Positions 27,055-36,414 of a DNA stretch of 64,000 bases are shown one piece after another. The stretch spans positions 4,630 to 68,629 of the forward strand of contig CAZWMT010000032.1 in NCBI GenBank assembly GCA_964635055.1, in the 5' to 3' direction. Position 1 is the first letter of the stretch, and the number at the start of each line of letters is the position of its first letter. Source of the DNA: JAEUJM01 sp964635055. Its GTDB lineage: Bacteria; Actinomycetota; Acidimicrobiia; Acidimicrobiales; DATDAH01. The notes beneath the pieces were generated by a model. It searched no databases. It had not been told where the DNA came from and saw only the letters and a list, made by a program, of their open reading frames with translations. The position numbers were made by a program, and so were the translations under genes.

Positions 27055-30000
27055 TCAGGCGGTCGTGGCGACCACGGGGATGGCGAAGTCGAGGCCGATC
27101 TTCATGAAGCCGATGCCGGTCAAGAGCTTCTGGTCGTAGTGGGTGTCCGACACGGTGTCGATCACGTGGTCGGGGTCGGCCACCAGCACGTCGTCGGGCC
27201 GATCGATGGCGACGTGGTAGCCCTCGGCGACCGTCGGGACGAGGGTGAACGTCTTGCCGTCGCGGTTCGTGAACAGCCGCAGATCGGCGATGTAGTCGAC
27301 GTAGGGCAGACGGTCGAGGAAGTCCAGGATGCTGTTCGCGTAGATCTTCCCGCCCACGACGATCTCGGAGCTCTCGTCATAGGCCCACGGCGAGAGGAAG
27401 CGGTTCAGGTCGTCGATGAGCCGGGCCTTGAAGTACTCGTCGTTGCCCTGGGTCGAGAAGCGCGCCGCCAGGCGCACCCGCACCGGCACGTAGTGGGGGT
27501 TGACGACCCGCACCGCGGCGGTCGGCGGCGTGCGTGCGTCGAGGAAGGCCTCGATGTCAGTGAGGAGATCGGTGGGGGTCTTGGGCTGGAACGGATCGAA
27601 GGGCAACCGGTCCCGGGCGTCGGGGATGACCACGACGGTCACCACCCCGGTGTTTGCGCTCGGGGTTCCCGATCCCGCGGGGATGCATTTGACCTTGTAG
27701 ATGTCGGGAAACTGCTCGAGGACGAGACGCTCGTAGTCCCACACCGTGAGGGCGCGGTCCTTGTGCCGCAGTCGCTCGCTGACCCGGGCGTCGAACGCCC
27801 CGCTCGGCTCGGCGGCGTGTCCTCCGATCGACGTGTAGGGCTGGCGCACGGCGCCGATCAGCGGGTTCGGCACCACGGGCCCCTCCACGCTGTCCGCCGG
27901 CAGGGGACTGGCGAAGTGGCGGGGGTCGTGATCGCCGTCCACGAGGGTGGCCGACACCGCTTGGGTGTGGATGGCGATCGTGTCACAGAGGCTGGCGGTG
28001 TCGCGTGCCACCGAGGCGCGCAGCCAGTACAGGTCCGGGGCGAGGAGGCGGTTCGGGCCCGCCTCGTCGAGCGCGAACTCGATGATGCCCGTGTTGCGCA
28101 GGCCCCGCGTCGTGTCGAGCGGCATGGCCGCGCCGGTCAGCGGTAGCCACCGGTCGTGGCGCAGGTAGCTCCACCGCACCGCTGCGGGTTCCAGGTCGGA
28201 GTCGGCACTGCCATCAGCCATCTGGAACAGCAGCGAGAGGGTCTGCCCCGGCTGCACGCCGCGCAGTCCCACGTACAGCTCGCCCTCGTCCTCGTACGAC
28301 GGCACGAACGGGAGGCCCTCGATCGTGCGGGCGGTCTCGATGTCGCCGACTCCGAACGGGTGGACGTGGAGGATCTGATCCGCGGGGTCGTTCTCCTCCG
28401 CGGCGGCGAGGTCGACCGTCATCCCGGCCGTGTAGTCGACGAGGAGTCGCTTGATCTTCGGGGTGTAGGGCGGGTTCAACTGGTAGTCGGCGGCCGTGAT
28501 GGTGTCTCCGGGCTTGCGATTGGCGATGGCCGCCGCCAGGTCCACGGCCTTCCGCGCCGCCAGCGCGGGGTAGTTGCGGTGCTGGAAGTCCTCACCGGTC
28601 AGCTCCCAGGTGAGGTACCGATCCCACTGACGGAGGTCACCGGCGATCGCCGTAGCGGATCGGCGCCGGACGGCCAGCCCTTCGGCCTTCAGGGGTGCCG
28701 ACCCGAACAGGCCCACGCTCGTCCCCAGCGTCGAGGTGATCCCTTGCTCCACGAGCCCGAGTGTCACCGTCCCTGCCGGTGTCAGTCCGTAACCCGCGTA
28801 GTGCGTCGCGAGGACGGGCGGTGTGCCCATCCACTCGATCCCGTAGGTCAGTGTTCGCAGACGCTGGACAGCGAGTTCGGGGTGGCCGATGCGCAGACGC
28901 GAGCCGGTGGCGGGACTCGTTCCGAAGGGCTCGAAGGGCGTGGCGGGATCGAGCACCGACTCGTCGTTCTCCAGGTGGCTCGGCTGCAGGCCCACCACCG
29001 AGACCTCGAGGTGCACACGCTCGAGGCGCAGCGACCGGAAGAGGGCGTAGGGCGTCGGGTGCCCGCTCGCCCGCGTCAGTGGAGCCTGGCGCAGCATCAG
29101 TCGCAGGACCGGCGCCGCGGTGTCGAACCCGGCGGAGGCCGCCGTCGCCGGCGTGAAGGCGGCGACGAGATCCGAGAAGGTCAGCGTGAAGGTGAGGGTG
29201 TGGTCATCTCGGCCAGTGCTCCCGATGGTCCCCGTGGCCGCGGCGGCGGGTGCGGGGGCCGCGATCTCGACGTCCAGGTCGTCCGGTTCGACCCAGCCGT
29301 CATCGGTGCTGATCTGTGCACAGATGGGCCCACCGGCGAACCCTGCACGGAGCTGCGCCGCGTCGAACCCTTCGCCATCGAACGAGAGCGTCATCGCTAT
29401 CGTTCGTGCGCCCTCGCTGAGCGCGAGGAGCGGGGAGCTGCACGCCCAGCCGATCGCCGGCTCCAGAGCGGCGCCACCGGTATCGGGGGCCACGGAGCGT
29501 CCGAAGGTGTGCCATCGTGTCGGCCCGGTCCCTGCGTCCAACCGGTTGGCGCTGACCACGCGGGCATCGGGTGCCGCCTCGAGCGAGAGCCACTCCTCTG
29601 CACACGGGATCGGTTCGCCTCGTCCCTCCCGGTTCCGCTGCGCGATCTCGAGGAGGGGATAGGCCTCGGCCCAGCTCGCGTCGCTGGGCTCGCCGGCGGT
29701 GCCGATCAACGCCTCGAGGCGCGTGTGGTTCTCCGGGGTCAGGTAGGGCCTGAGCTGCTCGATGTCCACCTTGGCCGAATCGGTGCCCAGCACCGCTTGG
29801 AGCACGGCCAGGCGCCCGCCGTCGGGCTGCGCTTTGCGCCGCTGCCGCAGGCGATCGCTGCGCACCGTGGAGATCAAGGCGCGGTGTGCCTCGACGAGCA
29901 TCGCGTCGACGGTCGACCACGGGGCATCTCGGGGCGGGTCGCCGCGCATCGAGAGCACATGGGTGAGGTCCTCGGGCGACATGTTGAAATAGTCGGCGGC

Positions 30001-31350
30001 TTGCTCTACCGCGGCGTGGTAGCCGCTCAGCGAGTCGCCGGCCAGCGCCGGATAGACGAGCGTGCCGAGCGCCTCGGTCAGGTTGACGGCGAAGGCGGTG
30101 GGATCGGCGCCGGTGAGCACGAACTCGGCGTTTCCGGTCCGTCGCCGGCCCGCGTCTTCGAGCAGGTCGTTGATGGCGGCCCACTCCGTGTCCATCGTCA
30201 CCTTGGCCTGCATCAGCGCGACGAATTGGTCAAACGAAAGGGGGGCGAGGTGCTCGGCGATGAAGGCCGTGCCGGCGGCCGTGGTCCGTAGCCGGAAGAG
30301 GTCGTACAGGTCGTCGATCTCGGTCACGGTGTCGTAGGGCGGGGTACGCCCGATGGCACGGTGGACGCTTGCCGTGAGGTCACGCCCCGTGCTGTCGATC
30401 TCCTCGTCGGATCTCGATCGGCGCACACTGCGCAAGATCTCGTGGATCCTCCGCCAGGCGTCGTCGTCGCCGGTCGCGCGCTGATTGCGCAGGCGCATCA
30501 ACGTACGCAACTCGCCGAAGGTCAGGTGCAGGCCCGTTTCGACGAAGTCGAGCAGGTCCTTCACCTCGTCGAGCAATGTTGCGTCGAGTTGACGGTTGCC
30601 GGCCGGGTACGGGGGCAGAGGATCGCCGGGGTCGGGCCGGCCGAGCGCGAGCCGCAGCATGGCCAGGAGGGTCTCTGATCGAGGTCCGGGGTTCCGGTCC
30701 CTCACCTCCTCGAGCCCGGTGAGCCGCTTGCGCACGTGCACCGAGCTCACCCGCTCCAGCTGCGCCCGACTCATCACGACATCCCGGTCGGTGGCGTAGT
30801 GGCGCTCGTGGCCCGAGGGATCCGTCCCCGCGGCGAACCGGGTGCCCGACGCCACCAAGGCCTGCTCGGCGCCTGCCGCGAGATCGACCAGCAGGTTGAC
30901 GTGGTCCGGACGGGCCGGCTTGGGGGCGAGGCGAAGGAGCTCCCGGTAGTAGAAGTCGAGGTGGCGTCGCCCGAACGTGTTGATCTCGCGCTGGGCCCGC
31001 CGGAGCAGGCGGAGGAACGTGAGGAACAGCACGAAGTGGGGTCGGAACAGCGCCGGCGACGTCTCGGGTGAGAAGCCCTCGGGATGCTCGAGGAACGCCG
31101 CGACCTCGTCGAGATCCAGGTCGGCCGGCACGAAGCCGGACCAATCGCCGGCCGCGACGCCGTCCGCGCCGAAATAGGTCAGGGTCGACCCGAACGCTCG
31201 CGCTTCTCGCAGCAGGTCCTGCACCGAGCGCTCGTCGACCAGCGCGTGGCCCGGGTCGAGAGCCGGACTCCTCCGCTGGTGCTGGCTCGTGCCGTCGCGA
31301 TCTCCCGGCTCGGGCGTCGCGCTCGTGGGTGAGGCGCCGGGGTTCGTCAT
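27055..31350 (-). CDS. Large eCIS baseplate protein (Afp12/Pvc12-like)
   Basis: 1431 aa, the largest gene here. The N-terminus (FLTFLRLLRRAQREINTFGR, HLDFYYRELLRLAPKPARPD, HVNLLVDLAAGAEQALVASG) is typical of the big baseplate J-like protein of eCIS. Residues about 230-640 are a helical insert, the middle is beta-rich, and the C-terminus holds the baseplate J core: LRHKDRALTVWDYERLVLEQ, FPDIYKVKCIPAGSG, FSTQGNDEYFKARLIDDLNR. It builds the wedge ring around the spike. It begins at ATG 31350, 9 nt after the tip gene's stop, and is 35 nt ahead of the fibre gene. Confidence 0.85.
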   Translation of the reverse strand: MTNPGASPTSATPEPGDRDGTSQHQRRSPALDPGHALVDERSVQDLLREARAFGSTLTYFGADGVAAGDWSGFVPADLDLDEVAAFLEHPEGFSPETSPALFRPHFVLFLTFLRLLRRAQREINTFGRRHLDFYYRELLRLAPKPARPDHVNLLVDLAAGAEQALVASGTRFAAGTDPSGHERHYATDRDVVMSRAQLERVSSVHVRKRLTGLEEVRDRNPGPRSETLLAMLRLALGRPDPGDPLPPYPAGNRQLDATLLDEVKDLLDFVETGLHLTFGELRTLMRLRNQRATGDDDAWRRIHEILRSVRRSRSDEEIDSTGRDLTASVHRAIGRTPPYDTVTEIDDLYDLFRLRTTAAGTAFIAEHLAPLSFDQFVALMQAKVTMDTEWAAINDLLEDAGRRRTGNAEFVLTGADPTAFAVNLTEALGTLVYPALAGDSLSGYHAAVEQAADYFNMSPEDLTHVLSMRGDPPRDAPWSTVDAMLVEAHRALISTVRSDRLRQRRKAQPDGGRLAVLQAVLGTDSAKVDIEQLRPYLTPENHTRLEALIGTAGEPSDASWAEAYPLLEIAQRNREGRGEPIPCAEEWLSLEAAPDARVVSANRLDAGTGPTRWHTFGRSVAPDTGGAALEPAIGWACSSPLLALSEGARTIAMTLSFDGEGFDAAQLRAGFAGGPICAQISTDDGWVEPDDLDVEIAAPAPAAAATGTIGSTGRDDHTLTFTLTFSDLVAAFTPATAASAGFDTAAPVLRLMLRQAPLTRASGHPTPYALFRSLRLERVHLEVSVVGLQPSHLENDESVLDPATPFEPFGTSPATGSRLRIGHPELAVQRLRTLTYGIEWMGTPPVLATHYAGYGLTPAGTVTLGLVEQGITSTLGTSVGLFGSAPLKAEGLAVRRRSATAIAGDLRQWDRYLTWELTGEDFQHRNYPALAARKAVDLAAAIANRKPGDTITAADYQLNPPYTPKIKRLLVDYTAGMTVDLAAAEENDPADQILHVHPFGVGDIETARTIEGLPFVPSYEDEGELYVGLRGVQPGQTLSLLFQMADGSADSDLEPAAVRWSYLRHDRWLPLTGAAMPLDTTRGLRNTGIIEFALDEAGPNRLLAPDLYWLRASVARDTASLCDTIAIHTQAVSATLVDGDHDPRHFASPLPADSVEGPVVPNPLIGAVRQPYTSIGGHAAEPSGAFDARVSERLRHKDRALTVWDYERLVLEQFPDIYKVKCIPAGSGTPSANTGVVTVVVIPDARDRLPFDPFQPKTPTDLLTDIEAFLDARTPPTAAVRVVNPHYVPVRVRLAARFSTQGNDEYFKARLIDDLNRFLSPWAYDESSEIVVGGKIYANSILDFLDRLPYVDYIADLRLFTNRDGKTFTLVPTVAEGYHVAIDRPDDVLVADPDHVIDTVSDTHYDQKLLTGIGFMKIGLDFAIPVVATTA

Positions 31351-31359
31351 GGCCGTCGC

Positions 31360-31803
31360 TCAGCTTCCCTGGAACGTCGTGTTGGTGGTGACGAACGAGC
31401 CGCGTCCCGAGTACTGCGGGGTGGCGTCGGGAACCGGCGATCCCGGCCCGGGAGGCGGCTGCTGGGCCGGGCTCTGCACCTCGAAGGTGGCGGTGAACTC
31501 GGCGCCCTTCAGCAGCACGGCCTTTCCGCCCGTCTGCGTCTTCTTCGCCTTCTGGTTGCCGGCGAGCGCAGCGATCTTGAGGGTGCCGACACCCGGGATC
31601 GAGTACTGGGGGGTGATGTAGGTGCAGCCGGGAACCGACACCTTGGCCTCGTCGCCGGCCACACACATCGCCTTGCCCTTCAGCGTGGCGGGACCACTGC
31701 CGACGAGGGTTCCCGGTTGCACGACCACCACGGCCGCGCCGAAGTTGGGCAGGAACAGGGCCTTGTCGCCGTCGACGAGTACGAGATCACCCACCGCCGT
31801 CAC
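31360..31803 (-). CDS. PAAR-like spike tip candidate
   Basis: 147 aa from GTG 31803, overlapping the gp25 gene's stop (GTGA). It is short, Gly/Pro/Val-rich and beta-predicted (VGDLVLVDGDKALFLPNFGA, GPATLKGKAMCVAGDEAKVS, YITPQYSIPGVGTLKIAALA), ending in a flexible Pro-rich stretch and YSGRGSFVTTNTTFQGS. Size, composition and location between gp25 and the large baseplate gene are those of the Afp10/Pvc10 spike-tip protein, but I do not see a full PAAR motif set, so the assignment is by context. Confidence 0.55.
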   Translation of the reverse strand: MTAVGDLVLVDGDKALFLPNFGAAVVVVQPGTLVGSGPATLKGKAMCVAGDEAKVSVPGCTYITPQYSIPGVGTLKIAALAGNQKAKKTQTGGKAVLLKGAEFTATFEVQSPAQQPPPGPGSPVPDATPQYSGRGSFVTTNTTFQGS

Positions 31804-32213
31804 CCCGCCGACGCGCTGGCTTCGTTCACGCAGAACGGGAAGACCATGTTGAACCGCGAGTTCGCCCCGCGGATCGAGTAGTCGAGGTCGATCAGCAGGG
31901 TGCCCGGCTCGCTCTCCGCAACGCGGAGGCGGTCCAGGTCGATCCGGGGCTCGTGGTACCCGATGGCGTCCGACACCATGCGGGTGACGCGGTTGATCAG
32001 GCGTTCGTCGATCTCCTCGAAGGCCACGTCGTCGAGCTCGCAGCCGAAGGACTCCCGCATCAACCGTTCCCCCGGTCGGGTCCCCAGGAGGATCTGCAGG
32101 CTCTCGTGGACATCGGCGGCGCCGGCCACCATCTCGACGTCGGCCCCACCGTTCGAGAACGCCGGGGGGAAGGCCCAGCCCCGCCCCAGGAACGAGGGGT
32201 CACCCGCCGTCAT
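31800..32213 (-). CDS. eCIS baseplate protein, GPW/gp25 family
   Basis: 137 aa from ATG 32213. The gp25 domain is visible in DVHESLQILLGTRPGERLMR, ESFGCELDDVAFEEIDERLI and TRMVSDAIGYHEPRIDLDRL, with the family's EhE-type region between. gp25 (Afp9/Pvc9) sits in the inner baseplate ring and templates sheath assembly. Its start lies 14 nt inside the upstream small gene, so the two are translationally coupled. Confidence 0.88.
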   Translation of the reverse strand: MTAGDPSFLGRGWAFPPAFSNGGADVEMVAGAADVHESLQILLGTRPGERLMRESFGCELDDVAFEEIDERLINRVTRMVSDAIGYHEPRIDLDRLRVAESEPGTLLIDLDYSIRGANSRFNMVFPFCVNEASASAG

Positions 32214-32403
32214 CGTCGGCCGGCTCCTCCAGCGGCTGGCCGAGCCCCGCGCCGCCCTCGTCGTTCGTTCCACCGAGCTGCTGGCTGGCCTGCTCCTGGA
32301 TCGTGCCCACCAGGGCGTAGACCCTGGCGAACGGCAGTTGGCCGAGCGCCTCCAGGATCAGGTTCGCGTCGTCGATCGACAGGTCCAACCTGATCTCACT
32401 CAT
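32200..32403 (-). CDS. Small conserved-looking protein in the eCIS operon
   Basis: 67 aa from ATG 32403. Residues 1-42 (MSEIRLDLSIDDANLILEAL, then GQLPFARVYALVGTIQEQAS) form one strand followed by two helices, a layout seen in small phage and eCIS operon proteins. The tail is Gly/Asp-rich. It lies 19 nt after the spike gene and overlaps the gp25 gene. The function is unknown. Confidence 0.7.
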   Translation of the reverse strand: MSEIRLDLSIDDANLILEALGQLPFARVYALVGTIQEQASQQLGGTNDEGGAGLGQPLEEPADDDGG

Positions 32404-32422
32404 TGGCGCGTCCTGCGTCGCT

Positions 32423-34069
32423 TCATGTGATGTCCACTTTCTGTCCCTTGATCTCGACCTTGCCGCTGGCTTCGAAGGTCAGGTCCTTCGCGCTCTTGAT
32501 GACGATGCCGTCCTTGCCCATGGTCAGTTCGTTGCCGTGCCCGTCGGCCACGCGCACGGTCTCGGTGGCATCGTCGAGCCGGACCGTGCTGCCGCCCGCT
32601 GTCTCGATGAACACCGACGACTTGTCCTCGTCGCTGAACCCGATCGTGGCCCCGCCACGCGACACCAGCGCCTTGTGCACGTTCTCGGCCGTGACCTGGG
32701 TGACGGCCGTGGGCGGCGCGTTCTTCGACCCGAAGAGCGACCCCAGGATGACCGGGCGCCGTGGGTCGTCGTTCAGGAAGCCGAGCACCACCTCGTCGCC
32801 CACCTCGGGCCGGAAGAAGAAGCCACGGGCGGCGCCGGCGTCGGGACTGGCCAGGCGGGCCCAGACCCGGCTGTTGACCCCGTCGACGCTGGGCACGATG
32901 ACCCGGACGCGGAGCTCCTTGGTGGGGTCCTCCTCGAACGCGTCGACCACGCCCGTCTGCAGGCCACTCACCCCGGGGAGCAGCCCGGCCGCCGGTGGCT
33001 CGGCGATGTCGACGTTGGACGCGAACGGTGCGGGCGAAAGGCCGAACTGGACGTCGGTCCGCCAGCCGTCCTCGGTCAGCCGGTGGTTGATGCCGGTGAC
33101 GAGGGTCTTGCCCTTGAACCGCTTTCCGACGCCGGTCAACTCGATGGGGTCGAGCAGGGCCACGTCCCCGAAGCCCTCGATGGCGATCCGCCCGCGGATC
33201 ATGGCCAGGCGCCGCCGCATGACGGTCGCGTCCGCCCATGCCTGCAGTTCGGGGGGATCGAGGGGCACGCCGTGGGTCAGGACGGTCGGTGCGAATCCCA
33301 CCTGGTCGGCCAGGGCCTGGCCCTGGAGGTTTCCCTGGGCGAGGGAGAACGGCTTGGCGGACGTGGCCGGGGTCAGTGCCTGGGCCTTCGCGTCCCAGGC
33401 CAGGGTCTCGAGCCCACTCGGCTGGTCGCCGGCGTCGATCTCCATCTCGAAGCCGAAGATCTCGGTGAGGCCGAACTCGAACGAGTGCTTCGGGTCGCTG
33501 CGCAGGTCGGGCTTCCTCACCGAGACCTCGCCCGCCTCCACTACGACCAACAGGCCGTGGGCGTCGGCCCGGGTCACGATGAAGTCCCAGTCGCTGCAGT
33601 GGTACTGCACCAGCTGCTCGTGCGCCGGCTGTGTCGCCGCGATCTCGCCCTGGGCGAGACCTGCCTTCTTGATCAGGGCGCCGATCACCGCGTCGTCGGT
33701 CTGGTCGACGTACACGGCGCTCTTGCGCGGTCGGGTCAAAGTGACGGCGGCGTCCCGGAGCTCGACGTTCAGGAAGGTGTCGAGCCCGGCGGCCTCGATC
33801 CCGTGGCGCACCACGAGACCGGTGAACACGCTCGTCTCCTCGCCTCCCTCGTAGCGGAGCCGTATCTCCACCGTCGCCCCCGGCGCGAACGCGGTGCCGT
33901 CGCTGATGGGGAACGTGCGCTTGGCGGCGCTGCCGTCGAGGAGGCGCAGCTCGGCCCGGGGAACGCGGTTGACCTCCGTGGTGACCGAGAGGGCCACCAA
34001 CTCGAAGGTGGCGTCGATGGCCTTGCCGCCGCTCAGGATCGTCGGCGTCGTCACGCCCATGGCGCTCAT
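32423..34069 (-). CDS. VgrG-like spike/hub protein (Afp8/Pvc8-like)
   Basis: 548 aa. Residues 1-360 are the gp27-like hub (FELVALSVTTEVNRVPRAEL, HCSDWDFIVTRADAHGLLVV). The OB-fold and gp5-like part follows: GLQTGVVDAFEEDPTKELRV, RVWARLASPDAGAARGFFFR, PEVGDEVVLGFLNDDPRRPV, ILGSLFGSKNAPP. The C-terminal beta-helix reads NELTMGKDGIVIKSAKDLTF. It forms the central spike that pierces the target. ATG 34069 overlaps the LysM gene's stop (ATGA). Confidence 0.92.
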   Translation of the reverse strand: MSAMGVTTPTILSGGKAIDATFELVALSVTTEVNRVPRAELRLLDGSAAKRTFPISDGTAFAPGATVEIRLRYEGGEETSVFTGLVVRHGIEAAGLDTFLNVELRDAAVTLTRPRKSAVYVDQTDDAVIGALIKKAGLAQGEIAATQPAHEQLVQYHCSDWDFIVTRADAHGLLVVVEAGEVSVRKPDLRSDPKHSFEFGLTEIFGFEMEIDAGDQPSGLETLAWDAKAQALTPATSAKPFSLAQGNLQGQALADQVGFAPTVLTHGVPLDPPELQAWADATVMRRRLAMIRGRIAIEGFGDVALLDPIELTGVGKRFKGKTLVTGINHRLTEDGWRTDVQFGLSPAPFASNVDIAEPPAAGLLPGVSGLQTGVVDAFEEDPTKELRVRVIVPSVDGVNSRVWARLASPDAGAARGFFFRPEVGDEVVLGFLNDDPRRPVILGSLFGSKNAPPTAVTQVTAENVHKALVSRGGATIGFSDEDKSSVFIETAGGSTVRLDDATETVRVADGHGNELTMGKDGIVIKSAKDLTFEASGKVEIKGQKVDIT

Positions 34070-34773
34070 GTCGCCAACGGGGGGAAGACGAGCTCGCGGC
34101 CGGGCACCAGCTCGCGGAAGTGGTCGAGGTCGTTGGCACGGGCGACGGTGAGGTAGTGGTCGGCCGAGCCGTAGATCTCCCTGGCGAGCAGGGGGAGGGT
34201 GTCGCCGGCCCGGACGGTGCGCACGTGGGTGACGTCCGGCGAGGTCTTGTTCTCCCGGCGCACGCGCTTCGCGGGGTCCTCGTCGGTGACGAGGGTGACC
34301 GCGAGCTCGGCACGGATCGGGCTGCCACCGGGTTCGAACGCGGTGTAGGTGATCGTCACGCGCTCGAGTCGGCAGTCGAGGTCGAGCGATTCGGCCCACG
34401 CCACCACGAGGAAGTTCGGCTCGTGGGTGGTGCCGTTCATCCGGTAGGTGAGGCGGAGGAACTCGTCGACGCGCTCCCGGACGGTCTGGCGGCGGATCAG
34501 ATCCTCCCCGATGTCGTCGACCCCGGTGCCATCGAGCAGGACCTTGAAGTTGAGCTGCCGAGGGCCACTGCGGGCGTAGCGCAGCGGCCGACCGGAGGTG
34601 TTGAACCCCTGGCTGCGGCCGTAGGAGATCGAGAAGTCCTCCTCCAACGACGGCGGGTTGTACATCGCCGTGAACGTGCCGACGAGCGAGTCGCGGCCTC
34701 GCGATCGAGCAGAGAAGGCTCGGATCGTCAACAATTCGGGCCTGGCCTGCTCCGACGTCAGTGACCCGATCAC
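34066..34773 (-). CDS. LysM-domain baseplate hub adaptor (Afp7/Pvc7-like)
   Basis: 235 aa from GTG 34773. The N-terminal region (FTAMYNPPSLEEDFSISYGR, FKVLLDGTGVDDIGEDLIRR, FLVVAWAESLDLDCRLERVT) is that of phage-like hub adaptors, and a LysM motif lies at about 186-232 (RTVRAGDTLPLLAREIYGSA, DHFRELVPGRELVFPP). It connects tube and spike and in related systems is called gp53- or Cis7-like. It overlaps both neighbours by GTGA/ATGA. Confidence 0.85.
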   Translation of the reverse strand: MIGSLTSEQARPELLTIRAFSARSRGRDSLVGTFTAMYNPPSLEEDFSISYGRSQGFNTSGRPLRYARSGPRQLNFKVLLDGTGVDDIGEDLIRRQTVRERVDEFLRLTYRMNGTTHEPNFLVVAWAESLDLDCRLERVTITYTAFEPGGSPIRAELAVTLVTDEDPAKRVRRENKTSPDVTHVRTVRAGDTLPLLAREIYGSADHYLTVARANDLDHFRELVPGRELVFPPLAT

Positions 34774-34937
34774 CGTTCTCGCTCCCGGCGGAGGATCCTG
34801 AGCACCTGCTCGACACAGGCCTCGACCAACGCGTCGGCGTCGAGGTCATCGGCCGTCCGACGGCCGTCGTCCGCCACGTGAGCGGCCTCGTCGTGCGCCA
34901 CGGCCCGGATCACCAACTCCTTGATCTCGATCGGCAT
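34770..34937 (-). CDS. DUF5908-like small eCIS protein
   Basis: 55 aa. It begins MPIEIKELVIRAVAHDEAAH, the start pattern I associate with the DUF5908 family found between tube and hub genes in eCIS loci, and ends in a basic helix (VEQVLRILRRERER). ATG 34937 is 1 nt from the upstream stop; the stop overlaps the LysM gene. The role is unknown. Confidence 0.7.
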   Translation of the reverse strand: MPIEIKELVIRAVAHDEAAHVADDGRRTADDLDADALVEACVEQVLRILRRERER

Positions 34938-34938
34938 G

Positions 34939-35448
34939 TCAGACCACGAGGCTCTGCATGCGGGTGTGGCTGAGCTCGAGCGTCTCGACCACCACCGATC
35001 GCTCCGACGCGTCGAGGTCGGAGATCGTCCACTTGACGGGGAACGCCTTGTGGAAGAGCCACGCCGCGACCGGTGTCCGGTCAGCACCGAACAGCGTGAC
35101 CAACACATTGGACGGCACGAACTTCAGCGCGCTCATCGCGGCGTTGAATTCGAGGTTGAGGGGCGAGCCCACCACCATGCCGCGCTCGAGTACCAGGTTT
35201 GACCACTCGACGTGGTCGGGCAGGCCTCGCGGGGTGAGGCTCTGCCCGTCGTCGGTGGGCTCGGCCAGTATGACCTCGGCTGACAGCCCGGAGACCCTCT
35301 GGAACCGCAGGTCGAGGGTGTTCGGGACGACGCCGCCACTGAAGAAGAACACGCCGAAGCGAAAGCCGAGGATCAGGTCGTCGACCAGCGCGCGGTCGTC
35401 GAGGGCGCCGCGCGCACCTGCGGGCATCGATCCGTCAGCGGGTGCCAT
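34939..35448 (-). CDS. Third tube-like protein (gp19 family, Afp5-like candidate)
   Basis: 169 aa from ATG 35448, which shares a base with the upstream stop (TGATG). The gp19 tube fold is visible: FRFGVFFFSGGVVPNTLDLR, FQRVSGLSAEVILAEPTDDG, VEWSNLVLERGMVVGSPLNL, VKWTISDLDASERSVVVETL. It is longer and more diverged than the two preceding tube genes, and being nearest the hub genes it is the best candidate for the tube initiator that sits on the spike. Confidence 0.8.
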   Translation of the reverse strand: MAPADGSMPAGARGALDDRALVDDLILGFRFGVFFFSGGVVPNTLDLRFQRVSGLSAEVILAEPTDDGQSLTPRGLPDHVEWSNLVLERGMVVGSPLNLEFNAAMSALKFVPSNVLVTLFGADRTPVAAWLFHKAFPVKWTISDLDASERSVVVETLELSHTRMQSLVV

Positions 35449-35897
35449 CACGCGTACTCGACCGAGATGCCGGAGGCCATGACCTCGAGCGATTCGAGTG
35501 CAACCTCGTTGGTGCCGGCGTCGAAGGTCGGGGCCTCGAGCTTGGTCGGTAGCGCTCTGCGGATGACCCAGGTGACGGCGGCGGCCCCCCGCTCGTCGCA
35601 GAGGCTCACCTCCAGCCGTCGAGCCTCCTTCGACTCGAGCCACTGGTAGAGCGCGCCGGCCTTCGCCACCGTCCCCCGCTTGAGGGTCACCGGCACGAAC
35701 TTGTCGTGCCGGAAGCTGGTGATCCGGTCGCCCTCGATGAAGCTGAGCCCGTGGGAGTAGGTCACGGTCTCGTACTTCACGTTGATCCCCGACACCTCCG
35801 AAAAGCTCATCGTGGTGTCGCCCACGGTGACCCGGAAGTTGTATGCCGGCAGCGGATACGCCGCCGCGGAAGGCGCCGGCGGCGTGGGCGCGCTCAC
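35448..35897 (-). CDS. Second tube protein (gp19 family)
   Basis: 149 aa. It has the core pattern of the first tube gene (YPLPAYNFRVTVGDTTMSFS, EVSGINVKYETVTYSHGLSF, GALYQWLESKEARRLEVSLC, LPTKLEAPTFDAGTNEVALE). The paired phrases PTKLEAPTFDA and ES-E in both genes mark a tandem duplication. A short Ala/Pro-rich N-terminal extension is extra. GTG 35897 overlaps the upstream stop. Confidence 0.87.
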   Translation of the reverse strand: MSAPTPPAPSAAAYPLPAYNFRVTVGDTTMSFSEVSGINVKYETVTYSHGLSFIEGDRITSFRHDKFVPVTLKRGTVAKAGALYQWLESKEARRLEVSLCDERGAAAVTWVIRRALPTKLEAPTFDAGTNEVALESLEVMASGISVEYA

Positions 35898-36367
35898 GCC
35901 TCTTCGATGGTGATGGAGTCAGCGCTGAGCTCCATCGACTCGACCGCGACATCGTTCGAGTTCGCGTCGAAGGTGGGCGCGTCGAGCTTGGTGGGGAACG
36001 CGTTGCTGACGATCCAGCTGATGACGGGTTCGCCGGCTTCGTCGCAGAGCCGGATGGCGACGTCGCGCTTCTCCACCTGGTTGACCTGCACCGTCTTGAT
36101 CCATTCGTACAGCGCCTTGATGCTCGTGCCGCGCGCCACCCCCTTCTTCAGCGTCAGGGTGGGGGGTGTGGCCTGGGCGGGCATCGTCACCCTTCGCGGT
36201 CCGGCCGCCCCGCTCTCGGTCGGGCTCTCCTTGTAGCTCGTGGTCTCGTAGCCGATGCTCAGACCTGAGACCTCCGAGAAGGCGACCGCGTCCGAGCCGA
36301 TCTCGACGCGGTAGTTGTAGACCGGAAGCGGGTATGTCGACTTGATGTCCTCTTTGGACAGCGCCAT
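35894..36367 (-). CDS. Main tube protein candidate (gp19/Hcp-like)
   Basis: 157 aa from ATG 36367, with AGGAG upstream. The T4 gp19-like tube fold shows YPLPVYNYRVEIGSDAVAFS, EVSGLSIGYETTSYKESPTE, IKALYEWIKTVQVNQVEKRD and NAFPTKLDAPTFDANSNDVA. Rings of this protein stack to form the inner tube that carries cargo. It lies 47 nt after the sheath gene, the usual order for the major tube subunit. Confidence 0.88.
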   Translation of the reverse strand: MALSKEDIKSTYPLPVYNYRVEIGSDAVAFSEVSGLSIGYETTSYKESPTESGAAGPRRVTMPAQATPPTLTLKKGVARGTSIKALYEWIKTVQVNQVEKRDVAIRLCDEAGEPVISWIVSNAFPTKLDAPTFDANSNDVAVESMELSADSITIEEA

Positions 36368-36414
36368 CTTGACTCCTGTTCGTCATGCGGCCGGCGGCCG
36401 GTGTTCCGGTGTGG

